DNA of 64,000 nt, from positions 1,488,001-1,552,000 of the forward strand of contig LR733345.1 in NCBI GenBank assembly GCA_902506225.1. The letters run 5' to 3'. The DNA comes from Faucicola sp902506225. GTDB lineage: Bacteria; Pseudomonadota; Gammaproteobacteria; Pseudomonadales; Moraxellaceae. Position 1 is the stretch's first letter. Each line of letters opens with the position of its first letter. A program made the translations under genes and the position numbers. The notes below the pieces were generated by a model that saw nothing but the letters and a program-made list of their open reading frames with translations, did not search any database and was not told the origin of the DNA. Below are positions 1-6,860 of this stretch, piece after piece.

Positions 1-1
1 G

Positions 2-562
2 CTACGTTTTGATGCCGATCTTCGTAAGGTTGTCTATCCTTTAGCCACTACCAATACTGTCGTCCGGATTCACGCTTATATCCCAAACGTCACTTTTTAT
101 GTGACTTTTACCGTTAACGGCATTTTGTTAGACAGTCAATTACAGCCTTCTCAGCAGGTCGACTTGACCATCAACGGCTTTACTTGGCAAATCGCCCAGA
201 ATTTATTTACCAATCAGCCCAAAGCCATTGAGCAGCTACAAATCCGCGGCGAAGCACAAAAGATGGCAGAGGTGAAGGCTTTTTTACATCAAATTGGTAT
301 CAATCAGCTATTACAAGTCATCACAAAAGCAGTCAAAGGCGATAAAGACCAGCCAAAAGTCAAAAAACCTATCAAAACCGATGCTGATTATAAACAACAA
401 GTCGAGGCACTCAATAGCCAAGTCAACGCCGCAAATCTACAAAAAACAGCGCTTGAAGCACAAATTTTAGAATTAAACAGTAAAAACCAATGGATGAAAC
501 GTGCGGCAATCGCATTTTTTGTGTTATTCATCGTTTGTGCGATTGGTTGGGCGGTAAAATAA
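2..562 (+). CDS. Hypothetical C-terminal membrane-anchored protein (5' partial)
   Basis: The reading frame is open from base 2 without a stop, so the gene very likely begins upstream of the window; the GTG at 101 is probably internal. I do not recognise the family. The visible part starts with a polar, possibly beta-rich segment. A Lys-rich region around KAVKGDKDQPKVKKPIK follows, then a likely coiled coil (heptad-like QQVEALNSQVNAANLQ). The protein ends in one hydrophobic helix (AAIAFFVLFIVCAIGWAV) followed by a single Lys. This suggests a tail-anchored inner-membrane protein facing the cytoplasm, but that is inference. It lies upstream of iscR on the same strand, with a hairpin and a promoter between them, so it is probably not part of the isc operon. 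Confidence 0.6.
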   Translation, partial: LRFDADLRKVVYPLATTNTVVRIHAYIPNVTFYVTFTVNGILLDSQLQPSQQVDLTINGFTWQIAQNLFTNQPKAIEQLQIRGEAQKMAEVKAFLHQIGINQLLQVITKAVKGDKDQPKVKKPIKTDADYKQQVEALNSQVNAANLQKTALEAQILELNSKNQWMKRAAIAFFVLFIVCAIGWAVK

Positions 563-579
563 CACCCATTCCCCTATAT

Positions 580-613
580 TGCTTTGATGAAAAAACTGCT
601 TTGATAAAAAATC
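580..613. repeat. 17-bp tandem duplication downstream of the first gene
   Basis: Two adjacent 17-base units (580-596 and 597-613) agree at 15 of 17 positions; the unit starts tgctttgat and is followed by an A-run. The array begins 17 bases after the stop codon. It is one of many short tandem duplications in this window's noncoding gaps. Confidence 0.7.
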
Positions 614-648
614 GCTTATCATTGAGTAAATAAATCTGAGAAATAAAT

Positions 649-698
649 AAATCCGAGTGTTTTAGTAAGAATTAATCTTGACTAAAAGACTCGGATTT
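649..698 (+). terminator. Hairpin between the first gene and iscR
   Basis: The 10-base arm 649-658 pairs with 689-698, and 660-666 pairs with 681-687. One G-G mismatch separates the two helices and the loop is about 14 bases. The 3' arm ends in ATTTT, a weak T-run, so it may terminate the upstream gene. The 3' arm is also the -35/spacer region of the iscR promoter, so the structure may be regulatory instead. Confidence 0.5.
674..698 (+). promoter_or_regulatory. Candidate IscR type-1 operator
   Basis: Compared with the E. coli type-1 IscR consensus ATASYYGACTRWWWYAGTCRRSTAT, as I recall it, this 25-base stretch agrees at about 19 positions, including the GACT core and a partner ACTC half-site. 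It overlaps the -35 element of the iscR promoter, the arrangement expected when [2Fe-2S]-IscR represses its own operon. Binding is inferred from position and sequence only. Confidence 0.45.
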
Positions 699-707
699 TC
701 ATATAAT
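678..707 (+). promoter_or_regulatory. Sigma-70 promoter for the isc operon
   Basis: A TTGACT -35 element (678-683) and a perfect TATAAT -10 element (702-707) are separated by 18 bases. They lie about 80 bases upstream of the iscR start. This is the strongest promoter-like sequence I found in the window. Confidence 0.7.
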
Positions 708-787
708 AGCCATACCAACCATAAAACGTGTTTTCACAGCTTACTGTGCTTGAACGGATTTAAATTTTTAACTTAAGTGGGGCTACT

Positions 788-1402
788 ATGCGATTGACAA
801 CCCGAGGACGCTATGCAGTGACAGCGCTGCTAGATTTGGCATTGCAAGAGCAAAAACATGAATTGGCTGTGTCATTGTCTGATATCGCAAAACGTCAAGA
901 GATTTCTATTTCTTATCTTGAGCAGTTGTTTTCAAAGCTGCGTAAAAAAGGTTTGGTGGTAAGCACTCGTGGTGCGTCAGGCGGTTACCATATTGCCAAA
1001 CCCATCAATGAAATCTCGATTATGACCATTATTTCAGCAGTTGATGAGTCGGTGGATGCTAGAGCTTGCGAAGGTAAGGGCAACTGCCAAGACGGCGCCA
1101 TGTGTTTAACCCATGATTTATGGAATGGATTGTCTGAGCAAATTGAAAACTATTTGTCCACCGTGACATTAGATACGCTCATTAATCGTCAAATTATCCG
1201 TGAAATTTCTGAGCGTCAAATTTTGATGGTTGAAGATATGCAGCATAGGGATCAATCTGCGGTAAATCCAATGACAGATGCACCCGTATCGCAACGAGCA
1301 AAGCATAGCACCACTAAAGTTAGTAATATTAGTAACAATCATTCATTAGCTGATAACAGCAAAACCTTACAACAAAATTCTGGGGAGAATTTGTTAGCAT
1401 GA
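788..1402 (+). CDS. iscR: Fe-S cluster-responsive transcriptional regulator IscR
   Basis: IscR is an Rrf2-family repressor that senses Fe-S status and controls the isc operon. The N-terminal winged helix-turn-helix begins with MRLTTRGRYAVTALLDLAL, as in E. coli. The [2Fe-2S] ligands are visible as Cys94, Cys100, Cys106 and His109. At 204 residues it is about 40 longer than E. coli IscR (162). The extra C-terminal tail is polar and Ser/Asn/Thr-rich, probably disordered. The stop overlaps the iscS start (ATGA, 1399-1402), so iscR and iscS are probably translationally coupled. A promoter and a candidate IscR operator lie just upstream, consistent with autoregulation. Confidence 0.95.
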   Translation: MRLTTRGRYAVTALLDLALQEQKHELAVSLSDIAKRQEISISYLEQLFSKLRKKGLVVSTRGASGGYHIAKPINEISIMTIISAVDESVDARACEGKGNCQDGAMCLTHDLWNGLSEQIENYLSTVTLDTLINRQIIREISERQILMVEDMQHRDQSAVNPMTDAPVSQRAKHSTTKVSNISNNHSLADNSKTLQQNSGENLLA

Positions 1403-2616
1403 ATAAATTAGTCTATTTAGATTATGCCGCGACCACACCAATTGATGAGCAAGTCGCCCAAAAGATGATGAAGTACATGACCTTTGATGGCGTGTTTGGT
1501 AATCCTGCCTCGCGTTCACACGGGTTTGGTTGGCAAGCTGAGGAAGCGGTTGAAACTGCCCGTGAGCAAATCGCAGAATTAATCAACGCCGATTCACGTG
1601 AAATTGTCTTTACTTCAGGGGCTACTGAGTCAGACAATTTGGCGATTAAAGGGGTGGCGCAATTTTATAGTGGTAAAGGCAAACACATCATTACCAGTAA
1701 AATTGAACATAAAGCTGTGCTAGACGTCTGCCGTGAATTAGAAACAGAAGGTTTTGAAATTACCTATCTAGACCCACAGCCAAAGACAGGTCTAATCACG
1801 GTTGATCAAGTGAAAGATGCTATTCGTGAAGATACTATTTTAGTGACCCTAATGATGGTGAATAACGAACTTGGTACCCTAACAGATGTTGCGGCGATTG
1901 GTGAAGTCACCCGTGAAAAAGGTATTGTTTTTCACGTTGATGCGGCGCAAGCAGCCGGTAAAACCCCGATTGATTTAGAGCAATTAAAAGTTGATTTGAT
2001 GAGTTTTTCTGCCCATAAAATTTATGGTCCTAAAGGTATTGGTGCTCTATATGTTCGCCGTAAACCACGTGTGCGTCTAAAATCACAAATGCAAGGTGGT
2101 GGTCATGAGCGTGGTATGCGTTCAGGTACTTTGGCAACGCATCAGATCGTGGGGATGGGTGAAGCCTTTGCCATTGCCGGCAAACGTATGGCAGAAGATG
2201 AAGCGAGACTTACAAAACTGCGTCAACGCCTTTGGGATGGCTTAAAAGAGCTTGATGAAATTTATCTTAATGGTGACATGAATCACAGTATTCCAAATAT
2301 CGTCAACATCAGCTTTAACTTTGTAGAAGGCGAATCCTTGATGATGTCATTGAAAGATTTTGCCGTGTCATCGGGTTCTGCTTGTACGTCAGCGACGCTT
2401 GAGCCTTCGTACGTATTACGCGCGCTTGGATTGTCAGATGAGCTTGCTCACAGTTCAATTCGTTTTAGTTTGGGTCGCTATACCACCGAAGAAGATGTTG
2501 ACCATGCGATTGCTGAGATGCGAACTGCGGTTGAAAAATTACGTGCTTTATCACCGCTTTGGGACATGTACCAAGAAGGCGTTGATTTAAATAGTGTGGA
2601 ATGGAACGAACATTAA
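1399..2616 (+). CDS. iscS: Cysteine desulfurase IscS
   Basis: IscS is a PLP enzyme that removes sulfur from L-cysteine and passes it as a persulfide to IscU, and to tRNA thiolation in other bacteria. The length of 405 residues matches the family (E. coli 404). The PLP lysine is Lys207 in SFSAHKIYG. The persulfide cysteine is Cys329 in SSGSACTSATLEPS. The PLP-binding motifs ATES and HVDAAQ are present. The gene overlaps iscR by four bases. Its stop codon sits in a 17-bp tandem duplication, and the gap to iscU is about 97 bases. Confidence 0.97.
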   Translation: MNKLVYLDYAATTPIDEQVAQKMMKYMTFDGVFGNPASRSHGFGWQAEEAVETAREQIAELINADSREIVFTSGATESDNLAIKGVAQFYSGKGKHIITSKIEHKAVLDVCRELETEGFEITYLDPQPKTGLITVDQVKDAIREDTILVTLMMVNNELGTLTDVAAIGEVTREKGIVFHVDAAQAAGKTPIDLEQLKVDLMSFSAHKIYGPKGIGALYVRRKPRVRLKSQMQGGGHERGMRSGTLATHQIVGMGEAFAIAGKRMAEDEARLTKLRQRLWDGLKELDEIYLNGDMNHSIPNIVNISFNFVEGESLMMSLKDFAVSSGSACTSATLEPSYVLRALGLSDELAHSSIRFSLGRYTTEEDVDHAIAEMRTAVEKLRALSPLWDMYQEGVDLNSVEWNEH

Positions 2617-2645
2617 TTTGTATTAAAAATTAATTTCCATTAAAA
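2612..2645. repeat. 17-bp tandem duplication spanning the iscS stop
   Basis: Units 2612-2628 and 2629-2645 (attaattt plus a variable pair, then attaaaa) agree at 15 of 17 bases. The iscS TAA stop (2614-2616) is inside the first unit, so the end of the gene has been copied into the 3' untranslated region. Confidence 0.75.
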
Positions 2646-2713
2646 GCTTATTCAATTTAATAATTAAAGATTAGTCAGTTACGTTTGACGTAACCAGCCA
2701 AAAGGAAAATGAA

Positions 2714-3097
2714 ATGGCCTACAGTGATAAAGTGCTTGACCATTATGAAAATCCACGCAATGTGGGAAACTTAGATAAAGATGCCAAAAACGTCGGTACC
2801 GGTATGGTCGGCGCGCCAGCCTGTGGTGATGTGATGCGCCTGCAAATCCAAGTGGGTGATAACGGTATCATTGAAGATGCGCGCTTTAAAACCTATGGCT
2901 GTGGTTCAGCCATTGCCTCAAGCTCATTGGTTACAGAATGGCTTAAAGGCAAAACTCTGGATGAAGCTAGTGCGATTAAAAACAAAGATATCGCTGAAGA
3001 GCTGGCACTGCCACCTGTTAAAGTGCACTGCTCAGTGCTGGCAGAAGATGCCATTAAAGCAGCGATTGAAGATTATAAATCCAAAGCTGAAGCTTGA
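2714..3097 (+). CDS. iscU: Fe-S cluster assembly scaffold IscU
   Basis: IscU is the scaffold on which [2Fe-2S] clusters are built from IscS-derived sulfur and iron, then released by HscA/HscB. Its three cluster ligands are Cys37 (GAPACGD, with Asp39), Cys63 (YGCGS) and Cys106 (VHCS). The HscA recognition motif LPPVK is at residues 99-103. The length, 127 residues, is standard. AAAGGAAA lies a few bases before the ATG. It is followed by a perfect hairpin before iscA. Confidence 0.97.
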   Translation: MAYSDKVLDHYENPRNVGNLDKDAKNVGTGMVGAPACGDVMRLQIQVGDNGIIEDARFKTYGCGSAIASSSLVTEWLKGKTLDEASAIKNKDIAEELALPPVKVHCSVLAEDAIKAAIEDYKSKAEA

Positions 3098-3113
3098 TTG
3101 ATTTCACGATTGT

Positions 3114-3148
3114 CACAGTCTTATTGATTCATCCTCAATAAGACTGTG
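3114..3148 (+). other. Perfect 14-bp hairpin between iscU and iscA
   Basis: Bases 3114-3127 (cacagtcttattga) are exactly complementary to 3135-3148 around a seven-base loop. No T-run follows, so it is not a standard intrinsic terminator. In the isc mRNA it could be a partial terminator, a processing site or a stabilising 3' end for iscRSU. These roles are inference. Confidence 0.7.
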
Positions 3149-3200
3149 TGTGAGTCGCTCAAAGTGACTGACCTAAAGATTGAAATGATTGCAGATTGAA

Positions 3201-3542
3201 ATGAGTAAATGGGGTAGTAAAGTGATTGAATTATCAAACGATGCAGCTGAACATGTACGCGATTTTTTGCAAAACCGTGGTCACGGGGAAGGTATCCGTG
3301 TGGGTATCCGTACCGCAGGTTGTTCTGGCTTAGCTTATGTGCTGGAATTTGTCGATGAGCCAGACCCTAATGACCAACGTTTTGAAAGCAACGGGGTTAG
3401 TGTATTTGTCGATCCAAAAAGCTTAGTTTATCTTAATGGTTTGAAAATGGATTTTGTCAAAGAAGGTCTCAATGAAGGCTTTAAGTTTAGTAATCCAAAC
3501 CAAAAAGGTGAGTGTGGCTGTGGTGAATCTTTCACCGTTTAA
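3201..3542 (+). CDS. iscA: A-type Fe-S carrier protein IscA
   Basis: IscA is an A-type carrier that receives iron or clusters and passes them to apo-targets. The three conserved cysteines are Cys41 (TAGCSGLAY) and Cys105/Cys107 (ECGCGESF). The DFVKEGLNEGFKFSNPN segment is nearly the same as in E. coli IscA. I chose ATG 3201 (113 residues). A TTG at 3189 would add four residues. A GTG at 3222 follows a GGGG and would give a length of 106, close to the E. coli protein (107), so the exact start is open. It lies between the iscU hairpin and hscB on the same strand. Confidence 0.93.
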   Translation: MSKWGSKVIELSNDAAEHVRDFLQNRGHGEGIRVGIRTAGCSGLAYVLEFVDEPDPNDQRFESNGVSVFVDPKSLVYLNGLKMDFVKEGLNEGFKFSNPNQKGECGCGESFTV

Positions 3543-3594
3543 TTTGTAATATTTTTTTGTCAGTATAGTGATGGCTTGGTAGGGGAAGTTGAAA

Positions 3595-4227
3595 ATGGTT
3601 AATTATTTTGAGTTGATGAATATACCCCAACAATATCAAATTGATATCGCCAAACTTCAGCAAACCCTTCGCCAACTTCAATCTAAGTTCCATCCTGATA
3701 ATAATGTTGATGCGTCTGTAGCTGAGCAAAGCCTTTCGCTATCTGCTAATACCGATGGTTTTTTGCGTGAATCAATCGCCAAGTTATCCGCACTAAAGCC
3801 TGAGCAAGCGTCTGCTATTATTAATGAAGCCTACAATACGCTTAAAAACCCTGATTCTCGCGCGTCACATTTATTGGCACTCAAAGGCATTTCACAATCT
3901 ATTAACCAGCCGATTCGTGATTTGGACTTTTTAGACGATGCCATGTCATTTCGCATCGATTTAGACGATGCTGATGGCCAAAGTATTACCTTGCTTAGCA
4001 AAAAACTTACCGAATGGCTAAATAATTATCAACTTGCTTTTGACGAAGTTTATCAAAAAATTGATAACTCAGATGCAGCTGAGGCCAATGATGATGCCTT
4101 AACCAAGCAAGCGATAGATATCATTCAAAAACTACAGTTTTTGGTTAAACTGCAAGCAGATGTAGCAAAAACCACCGATGAATTAGCCCAGCAAAATTTT
4201 GATAATGATGACGATTTGTATGTGTAA
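3595..4227 (+). CDS. hscB: Fe-S co-chaperone HscB (J-domain)
   Basis: HscB is the J-type co-chaperone that delivers IscU to HscA and stimulates its ATPase. The N-terminal J domain carries the HPD motif at residues 33-35 (KFHPDN). The C-terminal part has the conserved DFLDDAMSFR segment of the IscU-binding helical bundle. The start is ATG 3595 because AGGGGAAG ends seven bases upstream; the in-frame TTG at 3589 is too close to it. At 210 residues it is longer than E. coli HscB (171), with extra acidic residues inside and at the C-terminus. Confidence 0.93.
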   Translation: MVNYFELMNIPQQYQIDIAKLQQTLRQLQSKFHPDNNVDASVAEQSLSLSANTDGFLRESIAKLSALKPEQASAIINEAYNTLKNPDSRASHLLALKGISQSINQPIRDLDFLDDAMSFRIDLDDADGQSITLLSKKLTEWLNNYQLAFDEVYQKIDNSDAAEANDDALTKQAIDIIQKLQFLVKLQADVAKTTDELAQQNFDNDDDLYV

Positions 4228-4271
4228 TTCATTATTAAAGAGTAAGTCGTCCTAGCATTGGTTAAGTTTTA

Positions 4272-4300
4272 TTTGGTTTATCATATTTTTAATTTATAAT
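4272..4300 (+). promoter_or_regulatory. Possible internal promoter for hscA-fdx
   Basis: A perfect TATAAT (4295-4300) is preceded at 17 bases by TTTGGT (4272-4277), a weak -35 match. It lies in the unusually long hscB-hscA gap, about 105 bases before hscA. It might give the chaperone and ferredoxin genes separate transcription. Confidence 0.4.
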
Positions 4301-4321
4301 ACCATCCGTTTTGACTTTCTA

Positions 4322-4357
4322 TAAAGATACAAACTAAGCTAAAGATATAAACTAAGC
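4322..4357. repeat. 18-bp tandem duplication in the hscB-hscA gap
   Basis: Units 4322-4339 and 4340-4357 (taaagata, c or t, aaactaagc) agree at 17 of 18 bases. They lie in the hscA leader, downstream of the possible internal promoter. Confidence 0.75.
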
Positions 4358-4405
4358 TGGTTTTATTTTCAAATTATTTTTTCTTTTTTTTAATTGGTCC
4401 AATTT

Positions 4406-6349
4406 ATGTCGTTATTACAAATCGCTGAACCCAATCAAAGTGCCAAGCCCCATGCGCATCGTTTTGCTTTAGGAATTGATTTAGGAACCACGCGCTCATT
4501 GGTAGCGGTAGTCCGTTCAGGTGAGCCACAAGTGATTGGCGATAAAGTTAGCGAATGTCAATCTAATGACAATGACGACAGTCAAATTGCTAATCAGGTA
4601 AAAGGTATCGATTGCCAAAAGCTTTTACCCTCGGTGGTGTATTTTGGCTTAGATGACAATGGCAATCCAGAAACTTTGGTAGGTAGTCATGCTGAAGCAA
4701 TGGCAGAACAAGCACCCAATCATACTGTACGCTCGGTCAAACGGTTCATGGGTCGAAGCATCAAGGATATTAAGTTTAATCATCCTTATGAATTAGTCGG
4801 TGATGTCGATGTGATGCCAAGTATCCAAACCCCACAAGGTGCGAAAAACCCTGTTGAAGTATCAAGTATCCTGTTAAAACATCTGTATGATCGGGCAAAA
4901 TTGGCGTTACCTGACAATAGTATTGTGGGCGCGGTGATTACGGTGCCGGCTTATTTTGATGAAGCACAGCGCCAAGCGACCAAAGATGCGGCTAAATTGG
5001 CAGGCATTCATGTGATTCGCTTATTAAACGAGCCGACGGCTGCTGCGATGGCGTATGGGCTGAACCAAGCACAAGACGAAGCTTATCATCTCATTTATGA
5101 TTTGGGCGGGGGCACGTTTGACGTATCAGTGTTAAAGCTCAATCACGGTGTGTATGAAGTGCTGGCAACGGGCGGTAATAGCGCACTGGGCGGCGATGAT
5201 ATTGACCGTTTGATCGCTAATTGGCTGATTCAACAAACAGGCTTGAATCCATCAAACATTGATAACCATCAAAAACAGCTGCTAAACGTACAGGCTCGCA
5301 CGCTTAAAGAGCAGTTGTCAAAAGCAGACCAAGTGACTGCCGAAGTTTCACTGAATGGTCAAGCTTTTGATATTGTGTTAAACCAAAGCAATCTTCGTCA
5401 AATCATCCAGCCTGTGACCGACCGTACATTAGCGGTGTGTGCGCAAGTGCTACGTGATGCTGGACTTGAAACATCCCAGCTTGATGAAGTGGTATTGGTA
5501 GGTGGTTCCACACGAATGCCATTGATTCAGCAAATCGTAGCAGAAACGTTTAACCAATCGCCACTGTCACGCATCAATCCAGATGAAGTCGTCGCGTTGG
5601 GGGCAGCCAAATATGCTGACCAATTAATCGGACAACAGCAAAATACGGTATTGCTGCTTGATGTCACGCCTTTATCCTTGGGGCTTGAGACCATGGGCGG
5701 TCTCACCGAAGTGATTATTCCGCGCAACACGCCCATTCCTGTGACGCGTAAACAGGTATTCACAACCTATCAAGATAACCAAAATGGTATGATTATCCAT
5801 GTGGTACAAGGTGAACGCGATACGGTGGCTGACAATCGCTCGTTAGGGCAGTTTAAACTGACTGACATTCCGGCGATGAAAGCAGGGTTGGCGCGTATCG
5901 AAGTCACTTTTCAAATTGATGCCAATGGTCAGTTAACAGTCTGGGCTAAAGAATTGACAACGGGCAAAGCAAGCCAAATTCAAGTCAAGCCGTCTTACGG
6001 GTTGTCAGAAGATGAGCAGGAAAAATTGCTTAAAGCAGGCTTTGATTTTGCCATGCAAGATCGACTGCAGCGTAGCTTGATTGAAAGTCAGGTAGAAGCA
6101 AAACGAGAATTACTGGCGCTAGCCTCCGCGCTTGCAGAGTTTGGCTTTTTATTAACCGATGAGCAGAAAAATATGCTGCAAACCTCGATGGCTGATGTTC
6201 AACAGGCGATTGATGGTGGTGAACAAGCCCAGTTAGAAACAGCGAGCGCGCAGCTAAAAGTTCATAGTGATGACTTTGCTGCACTTATCATGAACCAAGC
6301 GGTCAATGAAACCATGAAAGGCACTTCAACCGCGGATTGGTCAAATTAA
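4406..6349 (+). CDS. hscA: Fe-S assembly Hsp70 chaperone HscA
   Basis: HscA is the specialised Hsp70 that uses ATP to release Fe-S clusters from IscU after binding its LPPVK motif. The nucleotide-binding domain begins with GIDLGTTRSLVAVVRSG, and further phosphate-binding motifs are YDLGGGTFDVS and VVLVGGSTRMP. The substrate-binding domain starts near DVTPLSLGLETMGG, with a helical lid at the C-terminus. ATG 4406 gives MSLLQIAEPNQSAKPH, which aligns with the E. coli N-terminus; the TTG at 4394 is therefore unlikely. The length is 647 residues. fdx follows 42 bases later. Confidence 0.96.
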   Translation: MSLLQIAEPNQSAKPHAHRFALGIDLGTTRSLVAVVRSGEPQVIGDKVSECQSNDNDDSQIANQVKGIDCQKLLPSVVYFGLDDNGNPETLVGSHAEAMAEQAPNHTVRSVKRFMGRSIKDIKFNHPYELVGDVDVMPSIQTPQGAKNPVEVSSILLKHLYDRAKLALPDNSIVGAVITVPAYFDEAQRQATKDAAKLAGIHVIRLLNEPTAAAMAYGLNQAQDEAYHLIYDLGGGTFDVSVLKLNHGVYEVLATGGNSALGGDDIDRLIANWLIQQTGLNPSNIDNHQKQLLNVQARTLKEQLSKADQVTAEVSLNGQAFDIVLNQSNLRQIIQPVTDRTLAVCAQVLRDAGLETSQLDEVVLVGGSTRMPLIQQIVAETFNQSPLSRINPDEVVALGAAKYADQLIGQQQNTVLLLDVTPLSLGLETMGGLTEVIIPRNTPIPVTRKQVFTTYQDNQNGMIIHVVQGERDTVADNRSLGQFKLTDIPAMKAGLARIEVTFQIDANGQLTVWAKELTTGKASQIQVKPSYGLSEDEQEKLLKAGFDFAMQDRLQRSLIESQVEAKRELLALASALAEFGFLLTDEQKNMLQTSMADVQQAIDGGEQAQLETASAQLKVHSDDFAALIMNQAVNETMKGTSTADWSN

Positions 6350-6391
6350 TTTTGAATTTGAATACATAAGACTATTAGTTAAGAGATTGCT

Positions 6392-6730
6392 ATGCCAAAA
6401 ATTACTGTATTACCGCATCACCAAATTTGCCCTACTGGCGCAGAGATTGAACTCAATGAAGGCGATAATCTATGCCGTGGTTTGCTAGAAAAAGGCGTGA
6501 AAATTGAGCATGCTTGTGATATGTCAAAAGCTTGTACTACTTGCCATGTTATCGTGCGAAAAGGCTTTAATAGTTTAGAGGAAATGGACGACATTGAAGC
6601 TGATTTGCTCGATCGCGCTTGGGGTCTAGAGCCAGATTCAAGACTGTCTTGCCAAGTCATCATTGAAAATCAAGATTTGACCATTGAAATTCCAAAATAT
6701 ACCATCAATCACGCCTCTGAAAATCATTAA
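6392..6730 (+). CDS. fdx: ISC [2Fe-2S] ferredoxin
   Basis: This is the adrenodoxin-type [2Fe-2S] ferredoxin that supplies electrons for cluster assembly in the Isc pathway. The cluster ligands are Cys42, Cys48 and Cys51 (ACDMSKACTTCHV) and Cys87 (RLSCQV). Its 112 residues match the family. It is the last gene of the operon: a strong terminator follows directly, and iscX, which often comes next, is instead near 37.1 kb. Confidence 0.96.
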   Translation: MPKITVLPHHQICPTGAEIELNEGDNLCRGLLEKGVKIEHACDMSKACTTCHVIVRKGFNSLEEMDDIEADLLDRAWGLEPDSRLSCQVIIENQDLTIEIPKYTINHASENH

Positions 6731-6741
6731 TACCAACCAAT

Positions 6742-6780
6742 AAAAAAGGCTTACTAATCATGGTTAGTAAGCCTTTTTTT
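6742..6780. terminator. Bidirectional terminator between fdx and ppiD
   Basis: An A-run and aaggcttacta on the left pair with tagtaagcc and a T-run on the right, around a short loop. A-tract and T-tract on the two sides allow termination in both directions, which suits the convergent fdx and ppiD genes. Confidence 0.9.
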
Positions 6781-6860
6781 ATGGCGCTGCGTATCGCTAA
6801 ACACTGGTTATTGCTAGAGCAAGGCGCTGACTCATTCAGCGCATATGTATTCACAGCATA

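Noticed and set aside
1594..1612. TTCACGTGAA core resembling a parS site inside iscS
   Set aside because: Only about 12 of 16 positions fit the parS consensus and the bases lie in conserved iscS codons, so it is probably chance.
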